The position numbers and the translations under genes are program-made. Positions 43,741 through 55,014 of a DNA stretch of 64,000 bases are shown here, piece by piece. The DNA is taken from NCBI GenBank assembly GCA_977006965.1, contig OZ345363.1, forward strand, positions 2,294,001 through 2,358,000, in the 5' to 3' direction. The stretch comes from Phymatolithon calcareum. Lineage: Eukaryota; Rhodophyta; Florideophyceae; Hapalidiales. The notes beneath the pieces were generated by a model that was given only the letters and a program-made list of their open reading frames with translations, had not been told where the DNA came from and did not search any database. Numbering within the stretch: the stretch's first letter is position 1; the number at the start of each line of letters is the position of its first letter.

Positions 43741-46034
43741 TCTTCTTTTTGTCGGAGTTCAATACTTCCTTCCCCCTTCTCTTTTGTAAGCAATTCGCTA
43801 GTGTACAACTGGCCCGACAAAATCACTGTCAGTACACAGCATTGGACGCCCCAACATTTTCAAAGCATTGTAACAGCGTGTGAACAAATTACCAGAGTGA
43901 GTGGAATGGCTTGCCTTTATCATTTTCTAAATATTTCCGAGTATGAATGCATTCACATGTAGTTTAGCTAGCGTACGGGCTGAACTATGCGGTGTCCGGA
44001 ATTTCTGTATGAACGCCTAAGCTAGCTGAGGAGTTGCCAACGCATCTATCGATGCTTGGGGCAACTTTTCGTGAGCAAAAGGTTTTGGCTCTATGTTATC
44101 TATTGAACAGTTTCTTCCGTAGAATAAACGTTTCTTTTAGACGAAAATTACGACACTGTCCCAAGATATAAGCTCACCGCACGAAGGTTCTTGACCCCAG
44201 TACGACCGAAATGGTTATTCCGCTCCTGGATTACTTTTTTATATACATAGGTCTGGTCATTGTTGAATGTATGCCTGGAAAACATGCCAAGGACACTTTC
44301 GCCATTGAGAACGCCTCCACGCTAGCGGAAACAGCGAAAAAGCCCTGTAAGATGTTCGCAGACGATTATTAAGCACGACTGTGGCGGAGAGAATTCAGCT
44401 AATTCTTGACTTGTCAAAGTGGATAGAAGACATCGTGATGCATTGGAACTCGAGTTCAAGTGCATGGAGGTGAAATTTAGAATACAAGCCTTCTCACGCT
44501 TAAAATTGGTTGACAAAAGTCTGGCATATGAAAGCTTCTTTGAAATATGTGGCTGATGTTTTTAACAAAATTTGTTAACATCAGTCACGTATTTAATGGA
44601 GACCGCCGCGAGAGGACGATGGTTGTGCAAATCGCTCGTACAGTAGCGATGGAATCTGTATCCCACACGACACCGTGGGCACCCAAGATAGTGCGAAAGA
44701 TCAAGAACTCTAAGTCGATGTTCTTGGGCAATTATTCATCAAACCCGAAAAGCAGAGTGCCAGAGTACCGCATTATCGAAAATAGACAAGAGCTTCTGCT
44801 AATGCAGAGGGAGACTCCAAGTGTCGATACTGTTCGAGCGCATCTTGGGCGGTGCACTACAGCCGCCCCTCGAGCTTTCCAGAAAATTTCGTACTTCGCT
44901 GTGCCTCGGGCGAGCTCGAGAATTTCTATCTTCGTCGCGTAGGTTTAGCAATTTGAGTCCACACTTGCACGTGGAGTCCTAAGCAAAGTGAATAATTAAA
45001 GATCACTCTGCCGCAATACAGAAGAACCAGTGCAGAAAAACAGAATGTTTATTGCATTTCGCTCGGTGAGCGTTATAGACCCCATGAAGGCCAAAATTTT
45101 GTTCAGGACTACAGTCTTGCCTGAATCATCCTTATGCTGGCCTCCCAAAGCGGGAACCGGGGCATGGCGGAACGCCCACAGCGAGCAATTCTCTTCGTGT
45201 GCTCCCAACGGAACACTGAGCCGAGTAAGAATGCTTATTACCTATTCCGATTGCCTTTCGCCCCTTGCCGTGCCCGAGCGACAGCGATATCTATACCACT
45301 CCGAATCTTGATCATCGACGGTGGCATATGGAGCGCTGCCCATTGACAGCGCATCAGCGTGTGTCCAAATTCACTCTAAGCTTATTTGGACAAGTAGCGG
45401 CAAGCATAAGGGAGTCACATGGGCATCTAATTTCTTTGTCTTCTCAAAAGCGCGTTTCCGAGAAATCGGAATTGCGACACACTCGCAGGTAGAGACAGCT
45501 TATTTTTGAAATTCGTGTGTGTGTTGGGAGGACTTGAACTCGCGATATCGAGCACAATACAAAAATAGAGTGTGCGACCGCGGACAAGAGTTGCAGTTGA
45601 GCAAAAGTAACAAACGGAAATCTCGCCTTATATTCGCATTGTCAGAGGATTTTGGACAGAGTTTCTCCAAATCGCATTTTCTGATGAATTCTTCCGGAAA
45701 CCTGGTTTATATAGGGACTCGACCTCTCTTTCTGATATGACCGTACTATTCAGGATCTGACTGTAGGTTATCTGTTATCAACTCTTTCTGGACTTGATAC
45801 AACCACTCGAACGGGGATGAGGACGTATATCTCTGCGCGCTGAGCTGGATAGACGGAGCGCCGACTTTAGGCGGTCGCACTGGAGAAGACTGGTACACCC
45901 CCGCACTTGCGCTCGGGTGAGGCACGCAGGACTGTCTGACCGTTTTTAATTGGGGATTCCAAGTTTCTCTTTATTCCAATAACATTGCGCTGCGCCTGTT
46001 TGGTTATCAACGAGAGCACACACTTCAACGAGAG
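43741..46034. other. Intergenic with one LINE tail remnant
   Basis: A minus-strand tail fragment lies at about 44033-44100 (CCAACGCATCTATCGATGC, GGGGCAACTTTTCG), related to 42245-42330. Otherwise only short ORFs without motifs. Confidence 0.45.
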
Positions 46035-46050
46035 CACACACTATTTTCGT

Positions 46051-47544
46051 AGTCAAGTCCGAAAGATTATTGAGTCAGCACTGGATATTATGCTCCGCCG
46101 AAGATACAAGAACCACAGAATCCAACTGGGATTCCAAAAAGGCAAGAGCACGGAGCTAGCAATCTTAAGGGCTCTGGAACTACAGAACCGAGGGCAGGGA
46201 TGCATTGCAGTATTGGACTTGACGGCAGCGTACGACACAGTCCCACGAAAGTACTTGCAAGAGCGAATGAGAGTTGTTCTACCACAAGACCTATGCGAGA
46301 TGATCGAGGCTTTCTTGACACCGTCCTGGGTATCAACGATTGGCGATCCCCAGCAAAAGTGGTTTCTAATCGACAGGGGAGTACCTCAGGGATCCCCGCT
46401 GAGCCCAAGTTTGTATAATCTATTCATGGACGAATTCGCAGAAAGAATAAGCCAAGTTCCAAGGGATGTTGCCGACGTGGCAGCAGTTCTTTTCGCGGAC
46501 GACGTGCTCCTAACGGCAAAATCACCAGTCGGACTACAGAGACTGTTAAATATTTCTTCGCAATGGGCAAGAGATAGACAAATGGGGTGGAACACGAAAG
46601 CCGGGAAGAGCGAAGTTCTTCTCTCCGAAGGCACAAGATCACCCACATTCAAGCTTTCTGGGAAAACGCTGACAAAAGTCAAAGAAGTCCCATACCTTGG
46701 CATATCACTCAGCAGTGAGGGAGTTACCGACAAGAAAATGCTTGAACGCATCCGACAGGCCAAGATAGCAGTGTATCAGCTGAGATCCCTTGGTGTAACA
46801 GCCCGGGGACTCAGCTCCTTAAAAGCAATCAAGATGTACAAGGCCTTGATACAGCCAAGATGGGAATATGCCATGCACCTGACGCCATGGACGACAAGAG
46901 TTCAAACAGCTATTGCAGACGTGGAGAAGACTTTTTTTGGACAAGTATTTGGTCCAATCGCAAAAAAGCGAACCGCGAGACTTCGTCTTCTCTGTCGCAT
47001 ACATAATGCGGAAGACAGAAGATTAGTTCTAGCGTTACGAATGCTTGAACGAGCCAGAACAAGGAAAATGGGCTTGCTCGCAGTCCCAAGAGAGGAAAGA
47101 GACGTTGAGGAATTGCAATGGGTGTGTCGTGACATATCATCAATGTTACATCACGACCTATTCGAGACGGCACTAACCTATCTCAAGCAGCGAGTTTCAG
47201 CAAAATCGTTGAGGGACCTGCTCTTTAAAGACGAAGGAGACGGCTTGGAGGCGAGCAGAAAGAGGAATATTCCTTATGATATTCCCGGGTCTACTCCCGC
47301 CATCATCAGACTACCGAAAGCACGTCACCGCCAATTGGCGATTAAATGGGCATTCGGACGTTTTCCCCCATTGAGTACCACACTTCTGGAAGACAAATTC
47401 GGTGAAATCGTACCAACTCTCATGAACAAGCTCGAAGTGTACCTTCAAAGATATCGACTAACAGAAGAGGAGACTAGTGAGACTGAAAAGGCACTTGACA
47501 AAGTACTATTCTTCACAATCGTCTTTTATGACGACATGGAATAG
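46051..47544 (+). CDS. LINE reverse transcriptase, N-terminally truncated, frame intact
   Basis: About 497 codons remain without a stop. RT motifs: QLGFQKGKSTELAI, motif A CIAVLDLTAAYDTVPRK, motif B DRGVPQGSPLSPSLYNLF, motif C AAVLFADDVLL with both catalytic Asp, and MGWNTKAGKSEVL. The thumb and C-terminal region follow and end STETEKALDK-like with no zinc knuckle or RNase H. Endonuclease and fingers are missing; the same protein, with these parts, begins at 62089. The insertion is young, since the frame is undamaged. It is not autonomous, and the ORF has no start codon of its own at the junction. Confidence 0.9.
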   Translation, partial: SQVRKIIESALDIMLRRRYKNHRIQLGFQKGKSTELAILRALELQNRGQGCIAVLDLTAAYDTVPRKYLQERMRVVLPQDLCEMIEAFLTPSWVSTIGDPQQKWFLIDRGVPQGSPLSPSLYNLFMDEFAERISQVPRDVADVAAVLFADDVLLTAKSPVGLQRLLNISSQWARDRQMGWNTKAGKSEVLLSEGTRSPTFKLSGKTLTKVKEVPYLGISLSSEGVTDKKMLERIRQAKIAVYQLRSLGVTARGLSSLKAIKMYKALIQPRWEYAMHLTPWTTRVQTAIADVEKTFFGQVFGPIAKKRTARLRLLCRIHNAEDRRLVLALRMLERARTRKMGLLAVPREERDVEELQWVCRDISSMLHHDLFETALTYLKQRVSAKSLRDLLFKDEGDGLEASRKRNIPYDIPGSTPAIIRLPKARHRQLAIKWAFGRFPPLSTTLLEDKFGEIVPTLMNKLEVYLQRYRLTEEETSETEKALDKVLFFTIVFYDDME

Positions 47545-47792
47545 ACCAAGACAAAATAGAACGGCGACGCTGAGATTCCTACGAACAGGACAAGTGGACT
47601 CTAAGCTTTTCCCTCCACCTTCTCTGGAGGAGGGTTTTTGCAGCTAGGGCTACGACGATAGCAACGAGCTTTTGCGGGCTTTAACAGAGTAACGGAGCTA
47701 CCAGGTAGTAGCATCTGAAACGCATCTCCCTTACAGTCTTATGAGTGTTTCTGAGGGCGTTTAATAAATTCAAAATTCAAAAAAAAAACACA
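46051..47792 (+). mobile_element. 5'-truncated LINE (family 1) with 16-bp target duplication
   Basis: Starts abruptly inside ORF2 (SQVRK...), continues through the ORF end at 47544 and a 3' UTR ending TTTAATAAATTCAAAATTC plus an A-rich tail. Flanked by perfect copies of CACACACTATTTTCGT at 46035-46050 and 47793-47808. The truncation, A-rich tail and variable-length duplication are the signature of target-primed reverse transcription. Confidence 0.93.
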
Positions 47793-48128
47793 CACACACT
47801 ATTTTCGTGAACTGAATCCAATTTTAGTCGTCAAAGAAAACTACCAACTGCACAAAGTTCAGATTTAATTCTCAGGCTCAAACCAAAATGCCATTGAACA
47901 TCTAGTCGGACAGCCAGCCACGTTTATACTAAACCAGACTATTGAAGAAAATATGACAAGCGTCCGAGCTGGAAATCGGAACCCTTGAGCTGCAAAAGGA
48001 ACGCTCTGACTCCGAGGAACTTTGGCTCTCGCTCGACGCAACATGAAGAACTGCTTATACAAGTGCTGCTCTGTGTGATTGTGAGCTCTGAGATATCGGG
48101 GGTGGCAGCTTGCATGTATAGCTACAAA

Positions 48129-48778
48129 CAAAGCATTGGAAAAAATAATTGCTATTGTAATTATTTAAATTATTGTTCCAATAATTTATTCCTGAGTCGC
48201 GCATATTTATTGTATTTATTGAGATCTTCGTGGTTACGACAATTATTTTATTTATTTGAAAGCATTATTTACTCGAGAACGCTCGACTAAGTCTACGTTT
48301 CTGGGGGAGAATGACAGCATTTTGGCCCGACGATTATATTGTTTATTTGGGCCCGATAGTATTCTTGAACAGTAAAGTGACATGTTTGTCATCGATAGCA
48401 CATGACGTGTCGGCTGCGGACTCCTCATTTAGGATTATGAAAACCATGGCAATCAACACAGTACAACAGGAACTGCGTACCAGGCGAGCACCGTTTGGTA
48501 GCACCCAAGATGCCGCGAGTTTTCGGTAAGCATGTTCGCGATGAGTTTTTCACACAGTCGGATCCCAACTCCGCTGTGATGTGTGGGGAATCGAAGACGT
48601 CAATGCTATCGTGACAGAAAGCAGCTAGATGGATCCAATAATTGGGAATAACCAGTTATTTATTCCTCACTGAACTTAAATACAATAATTTATTCCTTCT
48701 GCGCTCAACAGTCTTGATATTTATTCTCGACACTGAGCGAGAAAAGAATAAAAATAAATAAATAATTCCAATGCTCTG
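48129..48778. mobile_element. hAT MITE, 650 bp, with 8-bp target duplication
   Basis: Ends are inverted (CAAAGCATTGGAA left; CAGAGCATTGGAA at the right end read on minus). The flanks are perfect 8-bp duplications GCTACAAA at 48121-48128 and 48779-48786. The inside is AT-rich with several AATAAATTATT/GGAATAAAT motifs near both ends and no coding capacity. CAGAG start, 8-bp duplication and subterminal repeats are diagnostic of hAT. Its ends differ from those of the hAT at 5967, so it depends on another transposase. Confidence 0.9.
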
Positions 48779-48896
48779 GCTACAAAATGATCTCGCATTT
48801 AAACTGTGACCTGGAGCTCGACAAATTTTTGAGCTCCTCGACCACCAAAGTTATGTTTGTTTCTTTCTTTCCTTATTGCGGAAAGATCGCTCATAC

Positions 48897-50205
48897 TTAT
48901 GGTAAGCGTCTAGAGCTGTTTTGCAACAGCATCTCATTGTTCAGAAATTTGAGTACGGCTAGGGGTCTCTCACGGCATACCTCTTCTACAGTCTTTTTTC
49001 CCACTCGGCCAATATATTTTCGTCGTGAGGCGGAACGTCCACCACATCGTAGGATTAGGTGTTCGGTAGTTTCCTTGGAACCAGAATTGCAGGCCTTGCA
49101 CACTGGATCGTACGGAATTACTTCCATATTGCATCCGTGGTGAAAAGTGGCAACCACTGGGGTGCAGTCTCCAATCAGCTGGTGCAGCATCACCTCTGCT
49201 CGTCTATGCGATATGGGATGGTCTTCTGTAAGAGTTGGAACGACGACTGGATCGAATTTGGAAGGCGGCCTGATTATGGATCTTGCTGCTTCGAGTGTCA
49301 GAGGAACTTTCTGGTGGTCCAGAAGGTTAGATTTGAAGATACCCTTTCGAGCTAATTCGTCGGCAGCATCATTTCTTGGAATTCCACAGTGACTAGGAAT
49401 CCAAATGCCTTCGACAAAGATACCTTTGGACATCAGCTGCTCCATAAGGCCCCAAAGTTTCCGTATCATCTCCCTGTATCCCCTCGGTTCACCGTCAATG
49501 GCATCGATAGCGCTCCTACTGTCAGTGAACCACCGTATAGTGCTTCCAGGTGTGAATGGGATCTTCAACACTTCTTGGAACGCATGGGCAGAGGCAAAGA
49601 CCTCGGCGTCATATGAAGATCCAACAGCTCCTGCCGTCAGCGCCAATTCCTTCACCATTTCGTTTCCGTTCATCAGCAAAATCCCTGCGCCGCCGACATT
49701 AGCAGGTATGGTTCTATACATGTCTAGCATATCGCCATACTCATGACAAAGAACCACATGCTGTTTGGAAACGGTTGGAGTGGAGGCATACGCATGTTTG
49801 TCACCGTCGTCGTAGAAAAGGAGAATATCCGGTGGTTTCCCGTGTCGAGTCGAAAACTTCGCCACTGCCGGGCTGTCTTGATGGTGCAATACGTCGCATT
49901 TCTTCAGCGCCGCGGTGTACCAGCCTTCATCCCAGTTCACCGAGACTCGTTCGTCATTTTGAAAATCGCGGATGAACTCGGTGGGTATTTCTCCAACGCT
50001 ACCATCTGTCCATAGTCCAATGGCCGCTGGTTGCATGACTTCCCGCTCGAGTGTCAGAGCCTCTGCGGCTAGTTTCTTTTCCTTTTCCCCATCCTTTGCT
50101 GACACAGGGCTAAGAAAACTGCAATACTTGTTCTTCGAACGGTCCTTCCCAATTGGTGGATGGAATCCATCTCGCGGGACCGCAAGAATTCCCTTTTCAG
50201 CGATC
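48897..50205 (-). pseudogene. LINE ORF2 C-terminus: RNase H and zinc knuckle (family 2)
   Basis: Open on the minus strand from the SINE junction at about 50205 to 48897. RNase HI domain with all four acidic residues in place: LWTDGSVGE, SYDAEVFASA, WFTDSRSAIDA, and SHCGIPRNDAADELARKG. Then a CCHC knuckle CKACNSGSKETTEHLILRC and RSASRRKYIGRVGKKTVEEV. An extra ~70-residue insert sits between the first Asp and the GAGILL strand. RNase H in LINEs removes RNA from the cDNA hybrid. The RT that should precede it is missing; the ORF is cut by the SINE at 50211. Confidence 0.82.
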
Positions 50206-50210
50206 TGTAT

Positions 50211-50500
50211 GTTTGTTTGTTTGTTTATTGCATGATATTCGAGCTACACTAAGGTACCTCACATTTAGGGGGCCTCTAAGATGTTCACGAGCTGGATCCA
50301 TTCTGGGTACTCGCGTAACTGCTTCCCGCGAGTACTGCGGCACACCACTACACGGCGAAATCCGTGTGCCCTTCGCGGAACGTAATTCAATTCTTGCTTG
50401 TGACAGGACTCGAACCGGCGACCTCACATTCCTCCTTGTATCATATCGAAACATGCGCACAGGTGCGCGGAGGCAGTTTTAGCACTATACCACAGGTGGA
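50211..50500 (-). mobile_element. Probable tRNA-derived SINE
   Basis: Minus strand: A box TGGTATAGTGC (50482-50492), perfect B box GGTTCGAGTCC (50406-50416), and a 3' tail of AAAC repeats (50211-50227). Box spacing of 65 nt is longer than in a tRNA, and acceptor and T stems do not pair well, so it is not a functional tRNA. A GCGCACCTGTGCGC palindrome lies between the boxes. It sits where the LINE RNase H frame ends. No target duplication was identified. Confidence 0.6.
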
Positions 50501-50880
50501 TGTGAGAGCATGGATGGACCAACTTTTCGTACTCATGCTTCTTGCGAAGATAACCAAATTCGGTACTGCTGCGTCCGAAATCCATCCGTATTGCTCGTAA
50601 TCTGCCAAAGATTCGTGCATCAGAAGCTTATTATACAGCCCTGTGTGCGCGTGGGACACAGAGTTTCCCGTGGCCAAGGCGTGCCCTCATGTAGATATAT
50701 TCTCTGCAAGGAGGCTCTGGCAGTATGTAGGTAGACTATCAGCTGTATGGAATTCGTTCTGCAAAACAAGACGCGTAATTTTTATAGTCAATTTACCGTT
50801 AAAACTAAGCGGTAATCATCAAAAGGCGTTGGAGTATAGCTGACAATCTGCGCCCATCAAATATCGAAACAATTCTCAAG

Positions 50881-51396
50881 TTACTTCGTGAAGAAGGCAA
50901 CGCAAGACTCTTCGCCTGCACGGTTAACGTTATCGGCAACATTGTACTTCCTATCCAACACCTGATAGTGTTTGATGGGGAGAACGATACACTTGCGTCG
51001 GATGAAGCTGAGCTGGTTCTGTTGCGGTACCTCGTGTCCGACGGCGGCGAGATACGTGTAACGGTTTCTGGTGGTGTAGTAGCGGAAAGAGAACGATTTG
51101 AAGAACGAAGGAGAGAACCTCTGCTTGAGGCCCCTGGGCTTGTACTGAGAGATCCTCTGGAAGTACTTGCGCCTGCCACGGACGACTTGCAACTTAGCCT
51201 CCCCGGTGTTCGCCACGCCGATCTTAGCACCGGTTCTCTTGAAGCAGATCGGGCCAGTTATGGCCGAGTCCGTTCTACCTAGATAGATCACAGGGCTGTA
51301 GCAAAGCTCGAACTTGCACCGGTCGTAGCAACGACCGGATGCCGTGGCGATGAGAACCACGGCAAGGAGAGAGACAACGGGGGTAGACATGGCCAT
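50881..51396 (-). CDS. Small secreted Cys-containing basic protein
   Basis: 171 residues starting MAMSTPVVSLLAVVLIATAS, a clear signal peptide (cut near 20). The mature part is basic with about six Cys (RCYDRCKFELC, PICFKRTG, RRKCIVLP, ESCVAFF), aromatic-rich in the middle (RFSPSFFKSFSFRYYTTRNR). The Cys arrangement suggests disulfides in a wall or defence protein; no family recognised. Confidence 0.65.
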   Translation of the reverse strand: MAMSTPVVSLLAVVLIATASGRCYDRCKFELCYSPVIYLGRTDSAITGPICFKRTGAKIGVANTGEAKLQVVRGRRKYFQRISQYKPRGLKQRFSPSFFKSFSFRYYTTRNRYTYLAAVGHEVPQQNQLSFIRRKCIVLPIKHYQVLDRKYNVADNVNRAGEESCVAFFTK

Positions 51397-52318
51397 TCTT
51401 TTGGGCTATGGAATGGCAAGAACGCTGGTTCGTTGATTTCGACGTGTGGTGGTTGCTTGAGCTAGTGATGGGAGAAAGAGAGTGCAGGAGGACTATTTGT
51501 ACCCCACTGATGGTCTGCAAGAGGAGCATTCGTCGTGCCTGCAAAGTAGAGTACAGTATTATGACGAGAGCGATTGACATGCATCGTCCAAGTAGGCAAG
51601 AATGCAGTGTACGTGCTCGTGGAGGGAGTAAATCGCATGAACGAGGTCCCGATCATTGGAAAATTATTCGCTTTTTGGTGCGTTATTCCGATATGGCTGC
51701 AATACTGATATTAGATTCAGTACTTCGCTGATGCAGCCCTTCAATGAGATCATGTGAGGGCAGGGAGATGTAAGTATTTCCCTTCTACCGAGTGCGTGAC
51801 TTGCGACAATAAGTCCGTACGCCACATTTGGAATTATATTTTCAAGTTTATCAAAGATTTATGGGAACAGGGAATGGGATAGGGTTGCTGTACATCAGTG
51901 AGAGATATTCCCCTTAACTTCATGGGCTCCGGAAATCATTCGCTTATGTTCATGGCAAACAACACAAAGTTCCGCACCCAGCAGGAATTGTGCATCCTTT
52001 GCCTACTCGCCGATTTGCGAGAACTAGGGGACACGGCAAGAAGACTTAGCCTTGTTGTGGCAACCCCGGGATTTTTACGGCACGATGAATTAATGCTTAT
52101 CCGACATGTATTGCTACTAGGCGCCTCGAGGGTACCCTTCATTCGCGTATCCTGGGGTCTTCGTGTCCCGCGTCTTTTGTTCGCCTTCTCTAGATTCATT
52201 TTACCAAACCACAAGAAAATCGACTTATGGAAACGTTGGAAACACAATTTCCGGCGATACCATTTAACCATTTCCACAGTGAAGTCCATTAACGTCCGGG
52301 AAGTGGGGGTTATATGTT
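51397..52318. other. Intergenic, nothing recognised
   Basis: Overlapping sense/antisense ORFs at 51898-52385 have no motifs and are probably chance. Confidence 0.45.
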
Positions 52319-52870
52319 GATTTATTTTAAAAGCTCCCAAAACCTCAATTTGATTAACAGGGCAGCTTCTCGCTGTCTTCCACATTCATCTCTCTACTAG
52401 CCTCCAAATATCTCCTTAATCCGAATTTCTCTCCCTGCAAGGGCTCGAGTGAGTCGTTCGCATTCATATTCTGTTTCTTGGTCCATCTTCATGCACCGTA
52501 GTGTGCGTTGGAGCACAACGAGCTCAACCACAGCACCGGGCCCTAAGTACTTCGCTGAAACTGATTTTCTCCACAAAGGAGCTCTGTTGAAAAGAAATCT
52601 CAGGCATCTCAACCGCGAAGTTCTGTCCCTTATATGTAACACTCCTGGTAGTTCATTCGGCTTGTCGACTGGGATTTTAACTGTCCGTCCCTCTTCATCC
52701 AACGTCCATATTTTTGCTGCTTCCCGTATGCGTCCGGTTTTTGATACCATACCTTCTTCTGCTTGTTTTAGAGCTTCGTTGAGGTGCTTCTCTTCTCTAA
52801 GATGTCCAATATCCTTTGATACATCTTCCAGGTCTTCTTCTCTTCCTTGGTATTCTTCTGCGAGCACAAG
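52319..52870 (-). mobile_element. 5'-truncated LINE 3' end (family 3)
   Basis: The minus-strand ORF 52397-52867 (156 codons) aligns along its length with the C-terminus of the copy at 56345-56830: EYQGREEDLEDVSKDI versus EYSGRDEDIKEATKDI, and RLRCLRFLFNRAPLWRKS versus RLRCLRLIFNRAPLWRKS. It is followed by the 3' sequence GGTTTTGGGAGCTTTTAAAA. The frame is open throughout. Confidence 0.8.
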
Positions 52871-53834
52871 GAACTTCTTCCGTCTTACCTTTCAACCGTC
52901 CGGGAATTGGAAACGCACAGAATTCTTTGTCCTTAGCAATCAATTGGCTCGCGAAAAGCATTGCAATTGCTCGCGCACATCGTATTGAAGAGCAAAGGAG
53001 TACACAGTGGATTTGCGGGAACACCACAGCTTTCCGCAATGTGCAGATTCATTCCTTGGACAAAGGCAGATTTGCCTTTTTTCAATCATGCCGAATTGGA
53101 ATTGTCAAGTTTTTTAAGGGCATTACATATACGGTAGGCCTTATTCACCCCGTCGTCCCAGAGAGGGAGTGCTGGATCAAAGTAGTATCAGAAACGTTGA
53201 AGAAGCAGATGCACAAAGGAGAATACCAGGCCATAATCATTGTCACTTTCACACCTTACGCTACACACGTGTCAAACAGATGATACCTTAAACTTTTCCA
53301 GCTCAAAACTTTACACAGGCGCATATCTTTTGAGCAGTCAAAAATTGGGCATTTCTAGTTTTGCAGCCGTCGCTGATGTTAATATATTACCAAAAAGTTG
53401 ATAGTTGGCGAGTGTCGACATCAGCGTTTGGAAGCAATCTGGTGGTTGATTGGTAAAGATTGCCATTCTTGCCTCTTCGTTTGCGGAGTGCATACTGGAT
53501 ATTTTGATTCGATCCGGGAAAGAACTACTGTAACCGCCTGTGCTGCACCAGCACGACATTACGGTACGACCTGGGCAACTCCCACGTATTAAATGGTGGT
53601 GCAGCTAATTCATTTGTCTAGGGTTTGTATTGAGCGCATCCTCCGATGTCAGTATTAAAATTACTTCAATCCAAAACATCCCTTGTGCACCAGTCTGCAA
53701 TACGAAGATGCACATAAAGGATTTTGACTGGAATCGTACTTCGGAATATTCAGCTTCTTATCAGATTCTCTTAGTATCTATCATAATTAGGGCTCCGATA
53801 GAATTCTTTGTGCCCACTGGCCCATAGTAACGAA
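52871..53834. other. Intergenic, nothing recognised
   Basis: A plus-strand ORF (52816-53283) overlaps the LINE antisense and shows no motif. Confidence 0.4.
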
Positions 53835-53965
53835 GCGATAGAGGCGCTGCGAATTTTGGAGTTGAACGTCAGACAGGGGGAGCTGTCAAAGGAACAGATT
53901 AACAAGACCAAGACAGTCTTAGACAAGGTGCTGCTCATGCACGGTCCGCTAACACAGAAAAGGAC
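53835..53965 (+). mobile_element. LINE C-terminal remnant
   Basis: Encodes LNVRQGELSKEQINKTKTVL followed by DKVLL, similar to the last residues of the family 1 ORF (TEEETSETEKALDKVLF). Only this block is recognisable. Confidence 0.45.
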
Positions 53966-54438
53966 AGCCACGATGGAACGGGACGAATGAGCGCACGAAG
54001 AGAAAGCGACAAGAGGAACCACGGAATCGACCGCCGATCCAGAAACGACCCAAGGAACAGTACCCATGATCCCATGCAGGTCAGTGTCGGTTTTTCTTCA
54101 CTGGAGTATTTTTCCCCTACGCCAGATTTTCAAACAATTTTACACGTAGCATACGCAAAATCCCCGATGGGTATAATTCTAAAATAAATTCGCGTATCTC
54201 TCTCCATTGGCCCATGTGCATCTCTTACATCAGTCCAGATACATTGAATACTGCTCGTATATCACCCGAGATCGATTTTGACCACCATGATGACTTATGT
54301 CCCCCGTAAACAACGAACCCGACTTATTTCAACGCTCATCACTATCTGCGCATGGTCCCCGCAATTGACTATCGTGCAATCCTGGAGAAGGCATTGATTT
54401 AGGGCTGGTTGCGTGAGATTGGATCCTGCCATACAGTA

Positions 54439-55014
54439 ATGTGTACGGCCCATTTTCGCACTGGTTTCGTTTTCTCCGCTGCGTCTCCTTGGCACCATTC
54501 GCGTAGCGCGCTGCGCTGCAGCTCTCGAGGGAAACGTGAAAAATGGCAATGCTGCTTGCCGCGAGGCCAAATGCGTCAGGGGACTGCGGCGGATGTGCGC
54601 CACTTGGCCGGAATGGTGTTCGCAGAGGGCATGAACCCGTTGATTGGAAACCCGGCTGATTTCTTGGTGTATGAAGTGCAAGACGACGGGGTCATTGGCT
54701 GTGGTCAAGTTCGGTCGGGAGAACCCGGTGAGGTGAGCAGCCTGGTTGTACTGAAAAGTTGGCGTGGCAAGGGAATTGGAACGGCTCTTCTTGAAGCGCT
54801 TGTGGAAAAAAATGGCGAAAAGCGCAGTCTGGTGCTTCTTTGCCTGAGTCGCACTGTGCAATTTTATCAGCAATTTGGTTTTCGTGTTGTCAACGATGAA
54901 GAACTTCCGGTACTAATGCGCATAGAGAGACTACTGGGCATCATCGTGGCGTCGATAGTCGCACCTGGGAATCAAGTTGTGGGTATGCGGAGAGAGCAGG
55001 GGAAGGAGAATTAA
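54439..55014 (+). CDS. GNAT-family N-acetyltransferase, probably plastid-targeted
   Basis: 191 residues from the ATG at 54439. Residues 1-44 are basic, Ser/Arg-rich with an aromatic early segment (AHFRTGFVFSAASPW), which fits a plastid transit peptide. Residues ~45-165 are a GNAT fold: MRQGTAADVRHLAGMVF, VSSLVVLKSWRGKGIGTALL with the acetyl-CoA pyrophosphate loop RGKGIG (about 109-114), and RTVQFYQQFGFRVVNDEELP. The substrate (amine, amino acid or protein N-terminus) cannot be told. No neighbouring gene suggests a pathway. Confidence 0.82.
   Translation: MCTAHFRTGFVFSAASPWHHSRSALRCSSRGKREKWQCCLPRGQMRQGTAADVRHLAGMVFAEGMNPLIGNPADFLVYEVQDDGVIGCGQVRSGEPGEVSSLVVLKSWRGKGIGTALLEALVEKNGEKRSLVLLCLSRTVQFYQQFGFRVVNDEELPVLMRIERLLGIIVASIVAPGNQVVGMRREQGKEN

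Noticed and set aside
45521-45600. tRNA-like B box GAGTTCAAGTCC on the minus strand
   Set aside because: No A box at a usable distance and the T stem does not pair; not enough for a tRNA or SINE call.
52816-53283. Plus-strand ORF with a signal-peptide-like start
   Set aside because: Its hydrophobic start is the antisense of charged LINE sequence; the rest has no motif.
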